A stretch of 42,197 bases of DNA, from assembly GCA_045546315.1 (NCBI GenBank), contig JAZQCN010000102.1:1-42197 (forward strand), written 5' to 3'. The first letter of the stretch is position 1. Every line of letters begins with the position of its first letter. Position numbers and translations under genes: made by a program. This DNA is from RGIG2041 sp045546315 (GTDB taxonomy: Bacteria > Bacillota > Clostridia > UBA1381 > UMGS1253). Below, in pieces: positions 1 to 7,830 of this stretch. The notes under the pieces were generated by a model. That model saw only the letters and a list, made by a program, of their open reading frames with translations, was not told the DNA's origin and searched no databases.

Positions 1-1
1 G

Positions 2-469
2 CAAAAAAACGGCAAAAATCTGTTGCTATGGAAACTGATTTCAGATATTTTGTGGTTTTTTCATTATTTGTTTTTAGGTGCGTATTCAGGAAGTGCGGTT
101 GCTATGATAGCAGTATTTCGTGAATTTGTTTTTTATAAAGAGAATCAAAAAGGAAGAAAAATCCTCTTTTACTTATTATTCTTTATTTCAATAACAGTTT
201 TTTCTGCGATATTTACCTGGAAAGGCGTTATAAGTATTTTTCCGGCAATTGCCTCAATAATTTCAATTATAGGTTTTTGGAAAGCCAATCCCGAGCTTTC
301 CCGAGTGCTTGCTTTTCCTATATCTGTGCTTATGCTTACATATGATTTAAGTTGTACTTCTTATGTAGGAATTGCAAATGAAATTTTAACAATAACAGCC
401 ACAATATTTGCAATGATTTATACTACACATAAAAGAAAGGTTGATGAAGATGAGAATAGGAGTTATTAA
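2..469 (+). CDS. YgjV-family membrane protein, 5' end outside window
   Basis: This is a small hydrophobic protein of the YgjV (Imp-YgjV) family, whose function is unknown. About four membrane segments are visible, and the tail is charged. The first in-window start would be a TTG at 23, but the frame is open to the left edge and the residues before it still fit the family, which usually runs to about 160-180 residues. The true start is therefore probably outside the window. The gene overlaps the next one by about 20 bp, so the two are translationally coupled. It is AT-rich, like the accessory genes to its right. The family call rests on the overall pattern of segments and the conserved WFxHYLxLGAYSG-like stretch. 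Confidence 0.72.
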   Translation, partial: QKNGKNLLLWKLISDILWFFHYLFLGAYSGSAVAMIAVFREFVFYKENQKGRKILFYLLFFISITVFSAIFTWKGVISIFPAIASIISIIGFWKANPELSRVLAFPISVLMLTYDLSCTSYVGIANEILTITATIFAMIYTTHKRKVDEDENRSY

Positions 470-1478
470 CTGGGACTGCTCTCTGCCACCGGATACATTT
501 TTTGGCGGGTATTTTTCCAAAACGCTGAGTGCCAGAAAGTGGAGAAATCGTACCCCATACTATGCAGACATAATTTCCGAAGATAACATTTGCTGTCATT
601 ATAAAACAGCAGAAGAATATGACAGGGAACTACAGTATGCAATTGAAGCCGGAATTGATTATTTTGCATATGTGTGGCATACAGATAATAAAAATGCAAA
701 GCAGGACATTGGTGTAACCACATCAGTTACACATCCTCATGCATGGACTCAGGATTACGCAAGAAAGCTGCATCAAAAAAGTTTGTTGTCAGAAAAAATC
801 AAATTATGCGCAATTTTAATGAGCAGCCAGCCATATACAGAAAGCGATTATTTTCATCTTGCACAAGCTATGAAAGCGCCATATTATGAGAAGGTTGGGG
901 AAAGACCAATCGTTTATTTGTTCGGTGGATACAGAACAGATTTTATAGATTTGTTAAAAGAATTTCCGCAAAAATATGGTACGAACAATCCGTATATCAT
1001 ATTTATGAATAACGGAATTGAAAGTGAAAATGGTGATTATTCTAAGGCAGATGCGGTGTCAGCGTATGCTTGTGCTAATAAAGACTCTATAGAAAATTAT
1101 AATCAACTTATTGATGTTTTGATTTCGCAAAATGAGGCAAGAAAAAAGTACAATATAAATATTGTTCCATTGTTTACAATGGGGTGGGATCCCGCTCCCC
1201 GAATAGAAACACAGGTGCCATGGATTACCTATGAAAACAAAGGATATGCTCAAAACCCTACACCTGATGAAATTGAAAATGGTGCGAAAAGGCTTGCCAA
1301 ATGGATAAGCGAAAACAGAGAATATACAAATACCGATCACATCCTGACATTTGCATGGAATGAATTTGAAGAAGGCGCGTGGATTTGCCCCACATATGAT
1401 GATGATTTGAATATTGACAGCAGCCGCGTTAAAGTTTTTTCTGAAATGGTTAAAAATTGGAAGCAACGATTATTATAA
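450..1478 (+). CDS. GH99-like / WbsX-type carbohydrate-active enzyme
   Basis: A 342-residue protein resembling the GH71/GH99-like TIM-barrel enzymes that include endo-alpha-mannosidases and WbsX-type proteins. Family hallmarks are an early GIDYFAYVWH strand and a late AWNEFEEGAW motif, a likely acidic catalytic or binding segment. No signal peptide is visible, so it is probably cytoplasmic and acts on imported oligosaccharides or intracellular glycoconjugates. The ATG at 450 is chosen over a TTG at 441 and an ATG at 444, because AAAGG at 436-440 then lies 9 bp upstream. It overlaps the ygjV-like gene and is followed 19 bp later by an SGNH hydrolase, so the three form an operon. A second enzyme of this fold lies at 7831-9060. 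The substrate cannot be told from sequence. Confidence 0.68.
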   Translation: MRIGVINWDCSLPPDTFFGGYFSKTLSARKWRNRTPYYADIISEDNICCHYKTAEEYDRELQYAIEAGIDYFAYVWHTDNKNAKQDIGVTTSVTHPHAWTQDYARKLHQKSLLSEKIKLCAILMSSQPYTESDYFHLAQAMKAPYYEKVGERPIVYLFGGYRTDFIDLLKEFPQKYGTNNPYIIFMNNGIESENGDYSKADAVSAYACANKDSIENYNQLIDVLISQNEARKKYNINIVPLFTMGWDPAPRIETQVPWITYENKGYAQNPTPDEIENGAKRLAKWISENREYTNTDHILTFAWNEFEEGAWICPTYDDDLNIDSSRVKVFSEMVKNWKQRLL

Positions 1479-1497
1479 AATATGGAGGACAGTTAAT

Positions 1498-2574
1498 ATG
1501 TCGAGGAAAATTCACGATCCGAATCTACTTAAAAGTTTTAAGGAAACAACAGAAACAGACTGGTATGAGGTGGCAACTGAAAACTTTGATATTCACGGAT
1601 TGATTAAAGATAAAGAAGGAAGCTTATCCTTAAGAATGCCTCTTGATATTGCAAAAACAGTAAGTGACGGTGTTTTTAATCAAGCAATTTATGGTGCAGG
1701 AGGAAGGATTCTTTTTTCCACAGATTCCCCCTTTATTTCAATAAAAGCCGAGTATGGCGCGGGCTATGTACCCACTGTGTGCAATCATGTGTTTTCCTTT
1801 GGCTTTGACCTTTATGAGTTTGACGGCAGCAAGGACAAATTTGTTGCGGCATACCGTCAAATAAAAGGATTTGACGGGAAAACCGCAGAGTTTACGGGAT
1901 ATACACAAAAAGATGGTGATATGGGATATTACACCATCAATATGCCGCATTTTTGTGAAGTTAAAAAAATGTATATCGGTATAAAAAAGGGATACAGCCT
2001 TGGCAGAGGCAAAAAGTATATAAATGAAAAGCCTGTGGTTTTCTACGGTTCGTCAATTACTCACGGAGCGGCGGCAGGCAGACCCGGGAATACCTACGAA
2101 AACTTTATTTCACAAAAGTATAATCTTGATTATATAAATCTTGGTTTTGCCGGTAGTGCATTGGGAGAACAAGCTATGGCAGAATACATAGCAAATCTCC
2201 CGATAAGTGTTTTTGTATGCGATTATGACCATAACGCGCTAAATGAAGATCATTTGAGGAATACGCATTTTTCTTTTTACGAAACAATTCGTAAAAAGCA
2301 CCCCGACATCCCGTACATAATGGTATCAAGACCTGATGCTCTGGTAAATAGGCTTTTTGGAAATATGCCGGATTTAAGACGCGACATTATAATGGAGTCC
2401 TGCGAAAAGGCTAAGGCACAGAGTGATGAAAATGTATATTTCATTGACGGCCACACTCTTTTTGATGGCGAATTTTACGAGTCCTGCACAAGCGACGGAT
2501 GCCATCCGAATGATATCGGTTTTATGCGAATGGCAGATAAAATTGGTAGCGTAATTGCAAAGGTGATAAAATAG
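1498..2574 (+). CDS. SGNH/GDSL hydrolase with N-terminal GxDLY domain
   Basis: A 358-residue esterase-type protein. The first half is a beta-rich domain with the GFDLYEF signature of the GxDLY module found before SGNH domains. The second half is an SGNH hydrolase with the nucleophile motif FYGSSITHG and the Asp/His motif SDGCHPND near the C-terminus. Such enzymes usually remove acetyl or other acyl groups from carbohydrates. There is no signal peptide. The ATG at 1498 is preceded by GGAGG at 1484-1488 (9-bp spacing); a longer frame reaching into the previous gene is rejected. Its place after a GH99-like gene suggests joint action on an acylated oligosaccharide, which is inference. Confidence 0.8.
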   Translation: MSRKIHDPNLLKSFKETTETDWYEVATENFDIHGLIKDKEGSLSLRMPLDIAKTVSDGVFNQAIYGAGGRILFSTDSPFISIKAEYGAGYVPTVCNHVFSFGFDLYEFDGSKDKFVAAYRQIKGFDGKTAEFTGYTQKDGDMGYYTINMPHFCEVKKMYIGIKKGYSLGRGKKYINEKPVVFYGSSITHGAAAGRPGNTYENFISQKYNLDYINLGFAGSALGEQAMAEYIANLPISVFVCDYDHNALNEDHLRNTHFSFYETIRKKHPDIPYIMVSRPDALVNRLFGNMPDLRRDIIMESCEKAKAQSDENVYFIDGHTLFDGEFYESCTSDGCHPNDIGFMRMADKIGSVIAKVIK

Positions 2575-3004
2575 ATCCAAAAGGGAGTGTCTTAATAAGT
2601 GAATTTTCACGTAATTGAGGTAGTGTCCTCTTTTTCAGCATGAACTTTTCTTTAAATTCAGATATTGAGAGCCGTACTATCAGACGTTCAAACAAATATT
2701 TTTTGCAATATTACCTGAGCAGGCATGCTTTTCTTTTCAACTATGTTTAGAATTGTATTTTTTAAGCTCATTGTTTTACACATATAGCATCTGTAAATTC
2801 TTCAATATAGTTTTGAACCTATGCGATTTGGTTTTATTATTATAAAATTACCCATTTATAAGGTTATAATGGTAAAAAATATAAAATTAGGTCACTTAAT
2901 CAAAGTTGTAACACAAATGTAATATTAAACACCTCCATATTTACTCCTTTTCACTAGCAAAATTACACATGGAAAGCGCGAAATTTCCTCTGTTATAAAA
3001 ATGT
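2575..3004. other. AT-rich gene-free stretch with a possible decayed ORF
   Basis: About 430 bp with no credible gene. On the minus strand a frame open from about 2710 down to 2583 encodes a basic peptide (KYLFERLIVRLSISEFKEKF and onward) with no start or Shine-Dalgarno sequence. It may be the stump of a lost gene, but I cannot assign it. A near-palindrome sits around 2850-2872 (CCATTTATAA / TTATAATGG). On the minus strand, AAGGAG and an ATG near 2935 open only 12 codons. No terminator follows the SGNH gene. The stretch reads as eroded junction DNA. Confidence 0.4.
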
Positions 3005-3034
3005 GCCCGTCTGTTTTAAAACAGACGGGCTTTT
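3005..3034 (-). terminator. Terminator behind spoIVB tail copy 1
   Basis: A perfect 13-bp-arm palindrome, GCCCGTCTGTTTT / AAAACAGACGGGC (3005-3030), has T-rich DNA on both sides. It lies directly behind the stop codon of the orphan spoIVB tail and would also end transcripts of the SGNH-kinase-gatD-gatY operon coming from the right. Confidence 0.8.
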
Positions 3035-3037
3035 CCA

Positions 3038-3166
3038 TTATTTAATTTTCTCTGTTTCAGCCAGCATATTCTCGATGAATATCCCGTATCCTCTCGTTGG
3101 ATCATTCACAAAAACATGTGTAACCGCTCCCACAATTTTACCATTTTGCAGGATGGGCGAACCCGA
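3038..3166 (-). pseudogene. Orphan 3' end of spoIVB (copy 1)
   Basis: Encodes only the last 42 residues of SpoIVB, from the catalytic-serine motif SGSPILQNGK through VTHVFVNDPTRGYGIF to EKIK and a stop. By hand count 34 of 42 residues match the intact gene at 11378-12613, and 34 of 39 match tail copy 2. The reading frame and stop are intact but the rest of the gene is absent. Upstream the sequence becomes an unrelated flank (3167-3193) shared with copy 2. The copy is more AT-rich than the resident gene, suggesting it came from another genome. Confidence 0.88.
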
Positions 3167-3193
3167 CACGAGTGTTGTCAATAGGGGGCAACA
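3167..3193 (-). repeat. Conserved 27-bp junction flank, copy 1
   Basis: Read on the minus strand this is TGTTGCC, then TATTGACA, then CACTCGTG, placed directly before the spoIVB tail. It matches the flank of tail copy 2 (7801-7827) at 22 of 27 positions, although neither is spoIVB sequence. This is what one arm of an attachment site would look like. It reads CCPLLTTLV in the tail frame. Confidence 0.65.
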
Positions 3194-3218
3194 TATCTTT
3201 TGTTTTTCGCATAACATA

Positions 3219-3854
3219 TCATAGCTTAAGAAGTTCTTCTGCAACAATATCCGCAATTATGCTCTGACCTTTATCGCTTGGATGAAGTCCGTCTGGCATA
3301 GATTCAACATCTCTTGGATCGATTGGATTGATTCTAAACAAATCAATTATGTGGATGTCGTTCTTTTTACACACTTCCCGAATAACATTTACATAATCCT
3401 CCAGGATTTTCGAATCAGGGTTCGACGGTTGTGCTTCCGTAAGTCTATGTAACGGCGTTATAAAAACTAATTTGGAATCGGGAAAGTCCAGTTTAAGTTT
3501 TCTTACAAGCGATTTTACTGCGCCATAGAAAGTATAAACATCTTCACTTTCGGGTGTTCCGAATGGCGCATCACCATGTCCGAAATCATTTGTGCCACCA
3601 AAGACCACAACTGCTTCCGCATTTCGCTCCATAATTTTAGCACGCAATTCAAAAGTCAGATCATGATGGGGATATGCTTCTGACGGAACGAGATTGCGAG
3701 CAATCCTGGTGCCGCCCAAACCATAATTATACGCATGTTTCATATTGTATTTTGCTTTAATAAGTTGGTGGAATACTTTTTCAGGCCCTGTTGTTCCATG
3801 ACCCTGTGTAATACTGTCACCAAGGAAATTTATTGTTTTCCCGCTTAATTCCAT
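3219..3854 (-). CDS. SGNH/GDSL hydrolase
   Basis: A compact 211-residue SGNH hydrolase with the four family blocks: FLGDSITQG (nucleophile Ser) near the N-terminus, a GLGG glycine block, GGTNDFG (oxyanion Asn), and DGLHPSDKG (catalytic Asp/His) near the C-terminus. It is probably a cytoplasmic carbohydrate or lipid esterase; no signal peptide is seen. The ATG at 3854 has GGAG 9-10 bp upstream, whereas the GTG at 3866 overlaps that ribosome site and is rejected. It is the last gene of the gatY-gatD-kinase operon, 94 bp after the kinase. Its stop lies 25 bp from the junction flank of spoIVB tail copy 1. Confidence 0.83.
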   Translation of the reverse strand: MELSGKTINFLGDSITQGHGTTGPEKVFHQLIKAKYNMKHAYNYGLGGTRIARNLVPSEAYPHHDLTFELRAKIMERNAEAVVVFGGTNDFGHGDAPFGTPESEDVYTFYGAVKSLVRKLKLDFPDSKLVFITPLHRLTEAQPSNPDSKILEDYVNVIREVCKKNDIHIIDLFRINPIDPRDVESMPDGLHPSDKGQSIIADIVAEELLKL

Positions 3855-3948
3855 TCTTAATTTCACTCCTTTTTATTCGTAAAGATAAAAAATTGCAAAA
3901 ACACTGCGTCTTGTCCTGGTTTATATGATAAGTTTTTTGTATCACCAA

Positions 3949-4875
3949 TCAGAACAATTCTGTAATTGCAATTGTTTTATAAAATTCTTTTACCGCTTTG
4001 GTTGATACCATGCCTGTGCTTTCAAACTGTGTATTGGATATCCCTGCTGCCATACCAAGACGTATGGAATCTAAAATTGACATTCCCCGACTGATGCCGG
4101 TTGCTATACCTGCAACGGTGCTGTCACCCGAACCCACTGTGTTTACGACTTTAACAAACGGTACTACAAATCTGTAAAATTTTCCCTCTATCATTGCAAC
4201 GGCTCCGTCTTTGCCAAGGGATATCAAAGGAATCTCAACCCCCATTTCTTTTAATGCAAGCAAAGCTTCTTCTGCTTTAAAATTCTTAATCCCTGTGAGT
4301 TGCAAAAATTCATCTTTGTTTGGTTTTATCATATAAGGTTTTGATTTTATAATATCCTTAAGAGTTTTACCACTTGTATCAAAAATAACTTTCTTGTTGT
4401 TTTTTACAGCATTTTTTGCAATTTCAGTATAAAAATCAGCGGTTAATCCTTCAGGCAGGCTTCCTGATACAGTTATCACATCACAATCTTTAATACTGAC
4501 CTTAAACGAATCAAAAAATGCTTTTTCCTCATCGTGGGTTATAACAGGCCCCTTTTCAAGAATTTCTCCGGATGCTCCGGCTTTATCTGTTATATTAATG
4601 CAAATTCTTGTTTCGCCTTTTATTTGGGTAAATCTTTGCTGTATGCCTGATTTTTCGATTTCTGCCGTTATAAAGCTTCCCGTATACCCTCCTGCAAATC
4701 CCGTTGCAATCACCTCTGCCCCCAGTAAATTAGCAACTCTTGAAACGTTTAAACCTTTGCCTCCCGCAGTAAAAACGGTTTTCAAAGGGCGTCGAACCTC
4801 GCCCATTATAAAATCATCAACAAAATAAACTCTGTCTATTGCAGGATTTGCGGTTACTGTAAGTACTTTATTCAT
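3949..4875 (-). CDS. PfkB-family hexose-phosphate kinase (tagatose-6-P / fructose-1-P type)
   Basis: A 308-residue ribokinase-fold sugar kinase of the 1-phosphofructokinase/LacC branch. It starts with the typical TVTANPAIDRV strand, carries the first signature AGGKGLNVSR (about residues 37-46), and has the catalytic-base and anion-hole motif NTVGSGDS in the C-terminal third. LacC/FruK enzymes phosphorylate tagatose-6-P or fructose-1-P to the bisphosphate. Here it follows gatD with an 8-bp overlap and belongs with gatY, so tagatose-6-phosphate to tagatose-1,6-bisphosphate is the likely reaction. Family membership alone does not exclude fructose-1-phosphate. The length is normal. Confidence 0.87.
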   Translation of the reverse strand: MNKVLTVTANPAIDRVYFVDDFIMGEVRRPLKTVFTAGGKGLNVSRVANLLGAEVIATGFAGGYTGSFITAEIEKSGIQQRFTQIKGETRICINITDKAGASGEILEKGPVITHDEEKAFFDSFKVSIKDCDVITVSGSLPEGLTADFYTEIAKNAVKNNKKVIFDTSGKTLKDIIKSKPYMIKPNKDEFLQLTGIKNFKAEEALLALKEMGVEIPLISLGKDGAVAMIEGKFYRFVVPFVKVVNTVGSGDSTVAGIATGISRGMSILDSIRLGMAAGISNTQFESTGMVSTKAVKEFYKTIAITELF

Positions 4876-5890
4876 TGCAAATCATGACCTTTCCTCCAAC
4901 TGCTGCCGGATTTTTAAAGAGTTCGAAAGCGTCTGCTATTTCTGAAAGCGGATATTTTTTGAATATCAACTGCTCATCAAATTTGAGTTGCCCTGTTTTA
5001 AAGCAATGCGCGGTAAGTTCCCATTCTTCACCCGGAAATGGTGCAGAATAACTCATCCACGAACCTGTAAGCCTGAATTCCTTTCTGTTCATATTTTCCC
5101 ACTCTTTCGGAGTGAACGTAAGTTCTTTGTGTGGAGTACCAATGCAGCATATACTTGCCTTATTAGCAGCAATGTCAAATGCTGCTTTTATAGTACTTAT
5201 CTGACCTGCTGTTTCAAAAACATAGTCAAATTTTTCATTTCCAAATCCGGAAACTTTCGTGTTTACAACAAAATCAGCACCTAGTTTTTTGGCAAGATTC
5301 AGTCTTGCATCTGAGATATCAAAAACAGTTACTGATTTTGCACCAAAAATTTTAGCCCACTGCATGGTGAAGAGACCTATAGTCCCTCCGCCTAAAATTG
5401 CAACACGTCCACCACCTTTATAATCTGCGCATTTAATGCCATGAAGGGCGACAGTTGCAGGCTCGAAAAAAGCACCTTGTTCAAAACTTACTGAATTATC
5501 AAATTTAACTGCATTTGCTTCGGGCAGAATTACAAATTCAGCCATACTTCCTTGAATGCGTGAACCTATAAAAATATAGTTTTTACACAGTGAATAATTA
5601 CCGCTTAAGCAATCTGTACATTTCATACAAGGAACCAGAGGAATCCCCGATACTCTGTCACCAATTTCAAATGCGGTTACATTTTCACCGACTTTTTCTA
5701 CAACACCTGAAAATTCATGACCAAGAACAATGGGATAATAATGGGCACCATTTTCAAATACGCGCGGAATATCACTTCCGCAAATACCTGTCATTTTAAC
5801 TTTTACAAGTATTTCTCCCGCTTTTGGTTCGGGAGTCGGGATATCATCATAACGAATATCTTCGTTTTTATATAAAACTCCTGCTTTCAT
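4868..5890 (-). CDS. gatD: Galactitol-1-phosphate 5-dehydrogenase
   Basis: A 340-residue zinc-dependent medium-chain dehydrogenase. It matches E. coli GatD as I remember it in two diagnostic stretches, GSDIPRVFENGAHYYP with GHEFSG, and GSWMSYSAPFPGEEWE. Catalytic zinc ligands (Cys in GICGSD, His-Glu in GHEFSG) and the four structural-zinc cysteines (PCMKCTDCLSGNYSLC) are present, followed by the GGGTIG nucleotide-binding loop. The reaction is NAD-dependent oxidation of galactitol-1-phosphate to tagatose-6-phosphate. The ATG at 5890 follows AGGAGA; a longer frame to 5917 lacks a ribosome site. It lies 10 bp after gatY and overlaps the kinase gene. A related sugar-phosphate alcohol remains possible as substrate. 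Confidence 0.82.
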   Translation of the reverse strand: MKAGVLYKNEDIRYDDIPTPEPKAGEILVKVKMTGICGSDIPRVFENGAHYYPIVLGHEFSGVVEKVGENVTAFEIGDRVSGIPLVPCMKCTDCLSGNYSLCKNYIFIGSRIQGSMAEFVILPEANAVKFDNSVSFEQGAFFEPATVALHGIKCADYKGGGRVAILGGGTIGLFTMQWAKIFGAKSVTVFDISDARLNLAKKLGADFVVNTKVSGFGNEKFDYVFETAGQISTIKAAFDIAANKASICCIGTPHKELTFTPKEWENMNRKEFRLTGSWMSYSAPFPGEEWELTAHCFKTGQLKFDEQLIFKKYPLSEIADAFELFKNPAAVGGKVMICNE

Positions 5891-5900
5891 ATCGTTTCTC

Positions 5901-6764
5901 CTATAATTTATCAGCAAAATTTGTTCCGTTGCAAAGACGGATTTTTTCTCTTACTACTTCTTTTACAGCAACCTTTGCCATCCCCATATAATTACGCGGA
6001 TCAGTTTCGCTGGGTTTATTTGCAAAGCAATCTTTTATTGCCTTAGCCATTGGAATTTTAAGTTCTGTTGCAATATTAATTTTTGAAATTCCTCTTTTTA
6101 GACTTTCTTTAATTTGTACATCAGGCACACCTGAAGCACCGTGCAGAATAAGCGGAACATCGACAAGTTCGTGGATTGCAGAAAGTCTTTCGAAGTCAAG
6201 TTTAGGCTCGCCTTTATACTCGCCGTGTGCAGTGCCTATTGCTATTGCAAGCATATCAAGTCCTGTCTGTTCAACAAAATCCTTAGCCTCAAAAGGTACA
6301 GTAAAGGTTGCTTCACGTTCATTAACAATGAGGTTATCCTCAACGCCTCCTATTTTTCCGAGCTCACCTTCAATTGCCACACCGACACTATGGGCAACAT
6401 CAACAACTTTCTTTACCATTGCAACATTCTCCTCATATGGTAAATGGGCAGTATCAATCATTACTGAAGTATAGCCATAACGAATGCATTGCATAATTGT
6501 TTCAAAGCTTTTGCAATGGTCAACGTGTAAAGCAATCGGGATATCATAAAGTTCTGATGCTGATTTTGTGATTGCAGCTATGTATGGAATTCCTGCGTGT
6601 TGTAAAGTCCCGGGTGTTGTTTGAATTATCACGGGACAATTTTCTTCAGCGGCACCTTCTGCAACTGCCTGTATTGTTTCAAGATTATGCACGTTAAAAG
6701 ACGCAATAGCCACACCATTTTCAGATGCTTTCTTTATAAATGACATAGGATTTACCAAAGCCAT
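5901..6764 (-). CDS. gatY: Class II tagatose-1,6-bisphosphate aldolase
   Basis: A 287-residue class II aldolase of the GatY/KbaY type. Recognisable parts are SFNVHNLETIQ near the N-terminus, the zinc site HVDHCKS, the GELGKIGG loop, the zinc histidines in GTAHGEYKG and LHGASG, and the phosphate-binding NIATELK segment. It splits tagatose-1,6-bisphosphate into dihydroxyacetone phosphate and glyceraldehyde-3-phosphate. AAGGAGG lies 6 bp before the ATG. It heads the operon with gatD, the PfkB kinase and an SGNH hydrolase, behind a strong promoter. GatZ, the partner subunit in E. coli, is absent, as are the PTS genes. A fructose-bisphosphate aldolase is the alternative, but gatD next door favours tagatose. 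Confidence 0.84.
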   Translation of the reverse strand: MALVNPMSFIKKASENGVAIASFNVHNLETIQAVAEGAAEENCPVIIQTTPGTLQHAGIPYIAAITKSASELYDIPIALHVDHCKSFETIMQCIRYGYTSVMIDTAHLPYEENVAMVKKVVDVAHSVGVAIEGELGKIGGVEDNLIVNEREATFTVPFEAKDFVEQTGLDMLAIAIGTAHGEYKGEPKLDFERLSAIHELVDVPLILHGASGVPDVQIKESLKRGISKINIATELKIPMAKAIKDCFANKPSETDPRNYMGMAKVAVKEVVREKIRLCNGTNFADKL

Positions 6765-6814
6765 TGTTTTTCCTCCTTAATGTATTGATTTTTAATAGTT
6801 TATCTGCTAAAATA

Positions 6815-6843
6815 ATTGTATGTTTTTTCTCAACAATTTTCAA
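6815..6843 (-). promoter_or_regulatory. Promoter of the gatY operon
   Basis: On the minus strand TTGAAA (6838-6843), a 17-bp spacer and TACAAT (6815-6820) form a near-consensus sigma-A promoter 50 bp before the gatY start. Confidence 0.75.
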
Positions 6844-6860
6844 TCACGTCAAAAAAATTG
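6834..6860. promoter_or_regulatory. Putative DeoR-regulator operator
   Basis: The inverted repeat CAATTTT (6834-6840), 13 bp, AAAATTG (6854-6860) lies between the divergent gatY and deoR-type genes and covers the -35 of the gatY promoter. That position suits repression of gatY by the neighbouring regulator. The assignment is inference from position and symmetry. Confidence 0.45.
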
Positions 6861-6895
6861 AATAATTCTCATATTTTCTCACGAAGAGGTGGATC

Positions 6896-7651
6896 ATGAC
6901 CCAAAAAGAAAGAATCGATGCAATTATTGATATTATTAACAAAAATGGCTTTGTAACAGTAAAGTTCCTAACGGAGGAGTTGCATTACAGCACAGCAACA
7001 ATTAACCGTGATCTTAATGCATTGGAAAACCAAAACATTGTCAAACGGAGTTATGGCGGTGCAGAAATTGTACAACCAAAAACAACATCTTTGTTTTTTA
7101 GATACAGCAAAATGCGTCCTGTAAAAAACAAAATTGCTCAAAAAGCTTCCGAGTTTGTACAAGATGGTGATATGATATTTGTAGATTGTTCGACAACCGC
7201 ACAATATTTGGGCCGTTATCTCACAAACAAAAAAGATCTTACAGTAATAACAAACAACATTACACTTGCATCATACTTAAGTGAATGGGGAATCAAGGCT
7301 ATTTGTCTTGGTGGAGTAATTATGGAGCCTCCCTCGATGGTGTACAGTTCCGAAACTATAGAGAATGCAAAAAAATACGGTGCAGATAAATTATTTTTTT
7401 CACCGAGTTCAGTTACTCCGGATGGTAAAATAGGTGCAAGCAACTATGAAGAACATATTCTTCTCATCAAGTCAATGATGGAAAATTCAAAAGAAGTATA
7501 TATGCTTTGTGACCATAGAAAAATAACTGATGCCTGCAAAAAATATTTAGGAACATTAAAGGATATTGATGTCGTTATAACCGATTTCGCTTTTTCAAAT
7601 GACATTAAAGATAAATATAATGAAACAAAGTATATAGAAATAGAATTGTAA
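6896..7651 (+). CDS. DeoR-family transcriptional regulator
   Basis: A 251-residue DeoR/GlpR-type regulator. The N-terminal winged helix-turn-helix spans about residues 1-60 (QKERIDAIIDIINKNGFVTV, then a recognition helix near STATINRDLNALE). The C-terminal sugar-phosphate sensor contains FVDCSTTAQYLGRYL and the VITNNITLASYL strand-loop typical of DeoRC domains. GAGGTGG lies 4 bp before the ATG. It is divergent from gatY-gatD-kinase and shares its 131-bp upstream region, so it probably represses that operon and responds to a pathway sugar phosphate. E. coli GatR belongs to the same family. It ends at a hairpin shared with the facing spoIVB tail copy 2. Confidence 0.87.
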   Translation: MTQKERIDAIIDIINKNGFVTVKFLTEELHYSTATINRDLNALENQNIVKRSYGGAEIVQPKTTSLFFRYSKMRPVKNKIAQKASEFVQDGDMIFVDCSTTAQYLGRYLTNKKDLTVITNNITLASYLSEWGIKAICLGGVIMEPPSMVYSSETIENAKKYGADKLFFSPSSVTPDGKIGASNYEEHILLIKSMMENSKEVYMLCDHRKITDACKKYLGTLKDIDVVITDFAFSNDIKDKYNETKYIEIEL

Positions 7652-7665
7652 TTTTTGAGCAAATT

Positions 7666-7696
7666 AAAAGAAGCAGAATTTTATTCTGCTTCTTTT
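7666..7696. terminator. Bidirectional terminator between regulator and spoIVB tail 2
   Basis: The 14-bp arms AAAAGAAGCAGAAT (7666-7679) and ATTCTGCTTCTTTT (7683-7696) pair perfectly around a 3-nt loop, with A-rich and T-rich ends that serve both strands. It overlaps the last codons and stop of the spoIVB tail. Confidence 0.82.
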
Positions 7697-7800
7697 AACA
7701 TATTTTCAATAAATACCCCATAACCCCTTGTCGGGTCATTGACAAATACGTGTGTCACAGCTCCCACTAATTTCCCGTTCTGAATAATTGGTGAGCCGCT
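7681..7800 (-). pseudogene. Orphan 3' end of spoIVB (copy 2)
   Basis: Encodes the final 39 residues of a SpoIVB protein, from SGSPIIQNGK through GAVTHVFVNDPTRGYGVF to KEAE and a stop. No other part of the gene is next to it. It matches tail copy 1 at 34 of 39 residues and diverges from the intact gene at the same point, the codon of the catalytic serine. An intact frame at this level of conservation suggests recent arrival rather than long decay. Its terminator differs from those of the other two tails. Confidence 0.88.
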
Positions 7801-7827
7801 CACAAGTGATGTCAATATGAGACAACA
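7801..7827 (-). repeat. Conserved 27-bp junction flank, copy 2
   Basis: Read on the minus strand this is TGTTGTC, then TATTGACA, then CACTTGTG, abutting the spoIVB tail. It matches copy 1 (3167-3193) at 22 of 27 positions. It starts 3 bp beyond the stop codon of the GH99-like gene, so it marks the end of that cassette. Confidence 0.65.
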
Positions 7828-7830
7828 ACT

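Noticed and set aside
3038..3256. 72-codon ORF over spoIVB tail 1 as a real small gene
   Set aside because: Its first part overlaps the end of the SGNH hydrolase gene in another frame; there is no ribosome site, and only the SpoIVB tail portion has homology.
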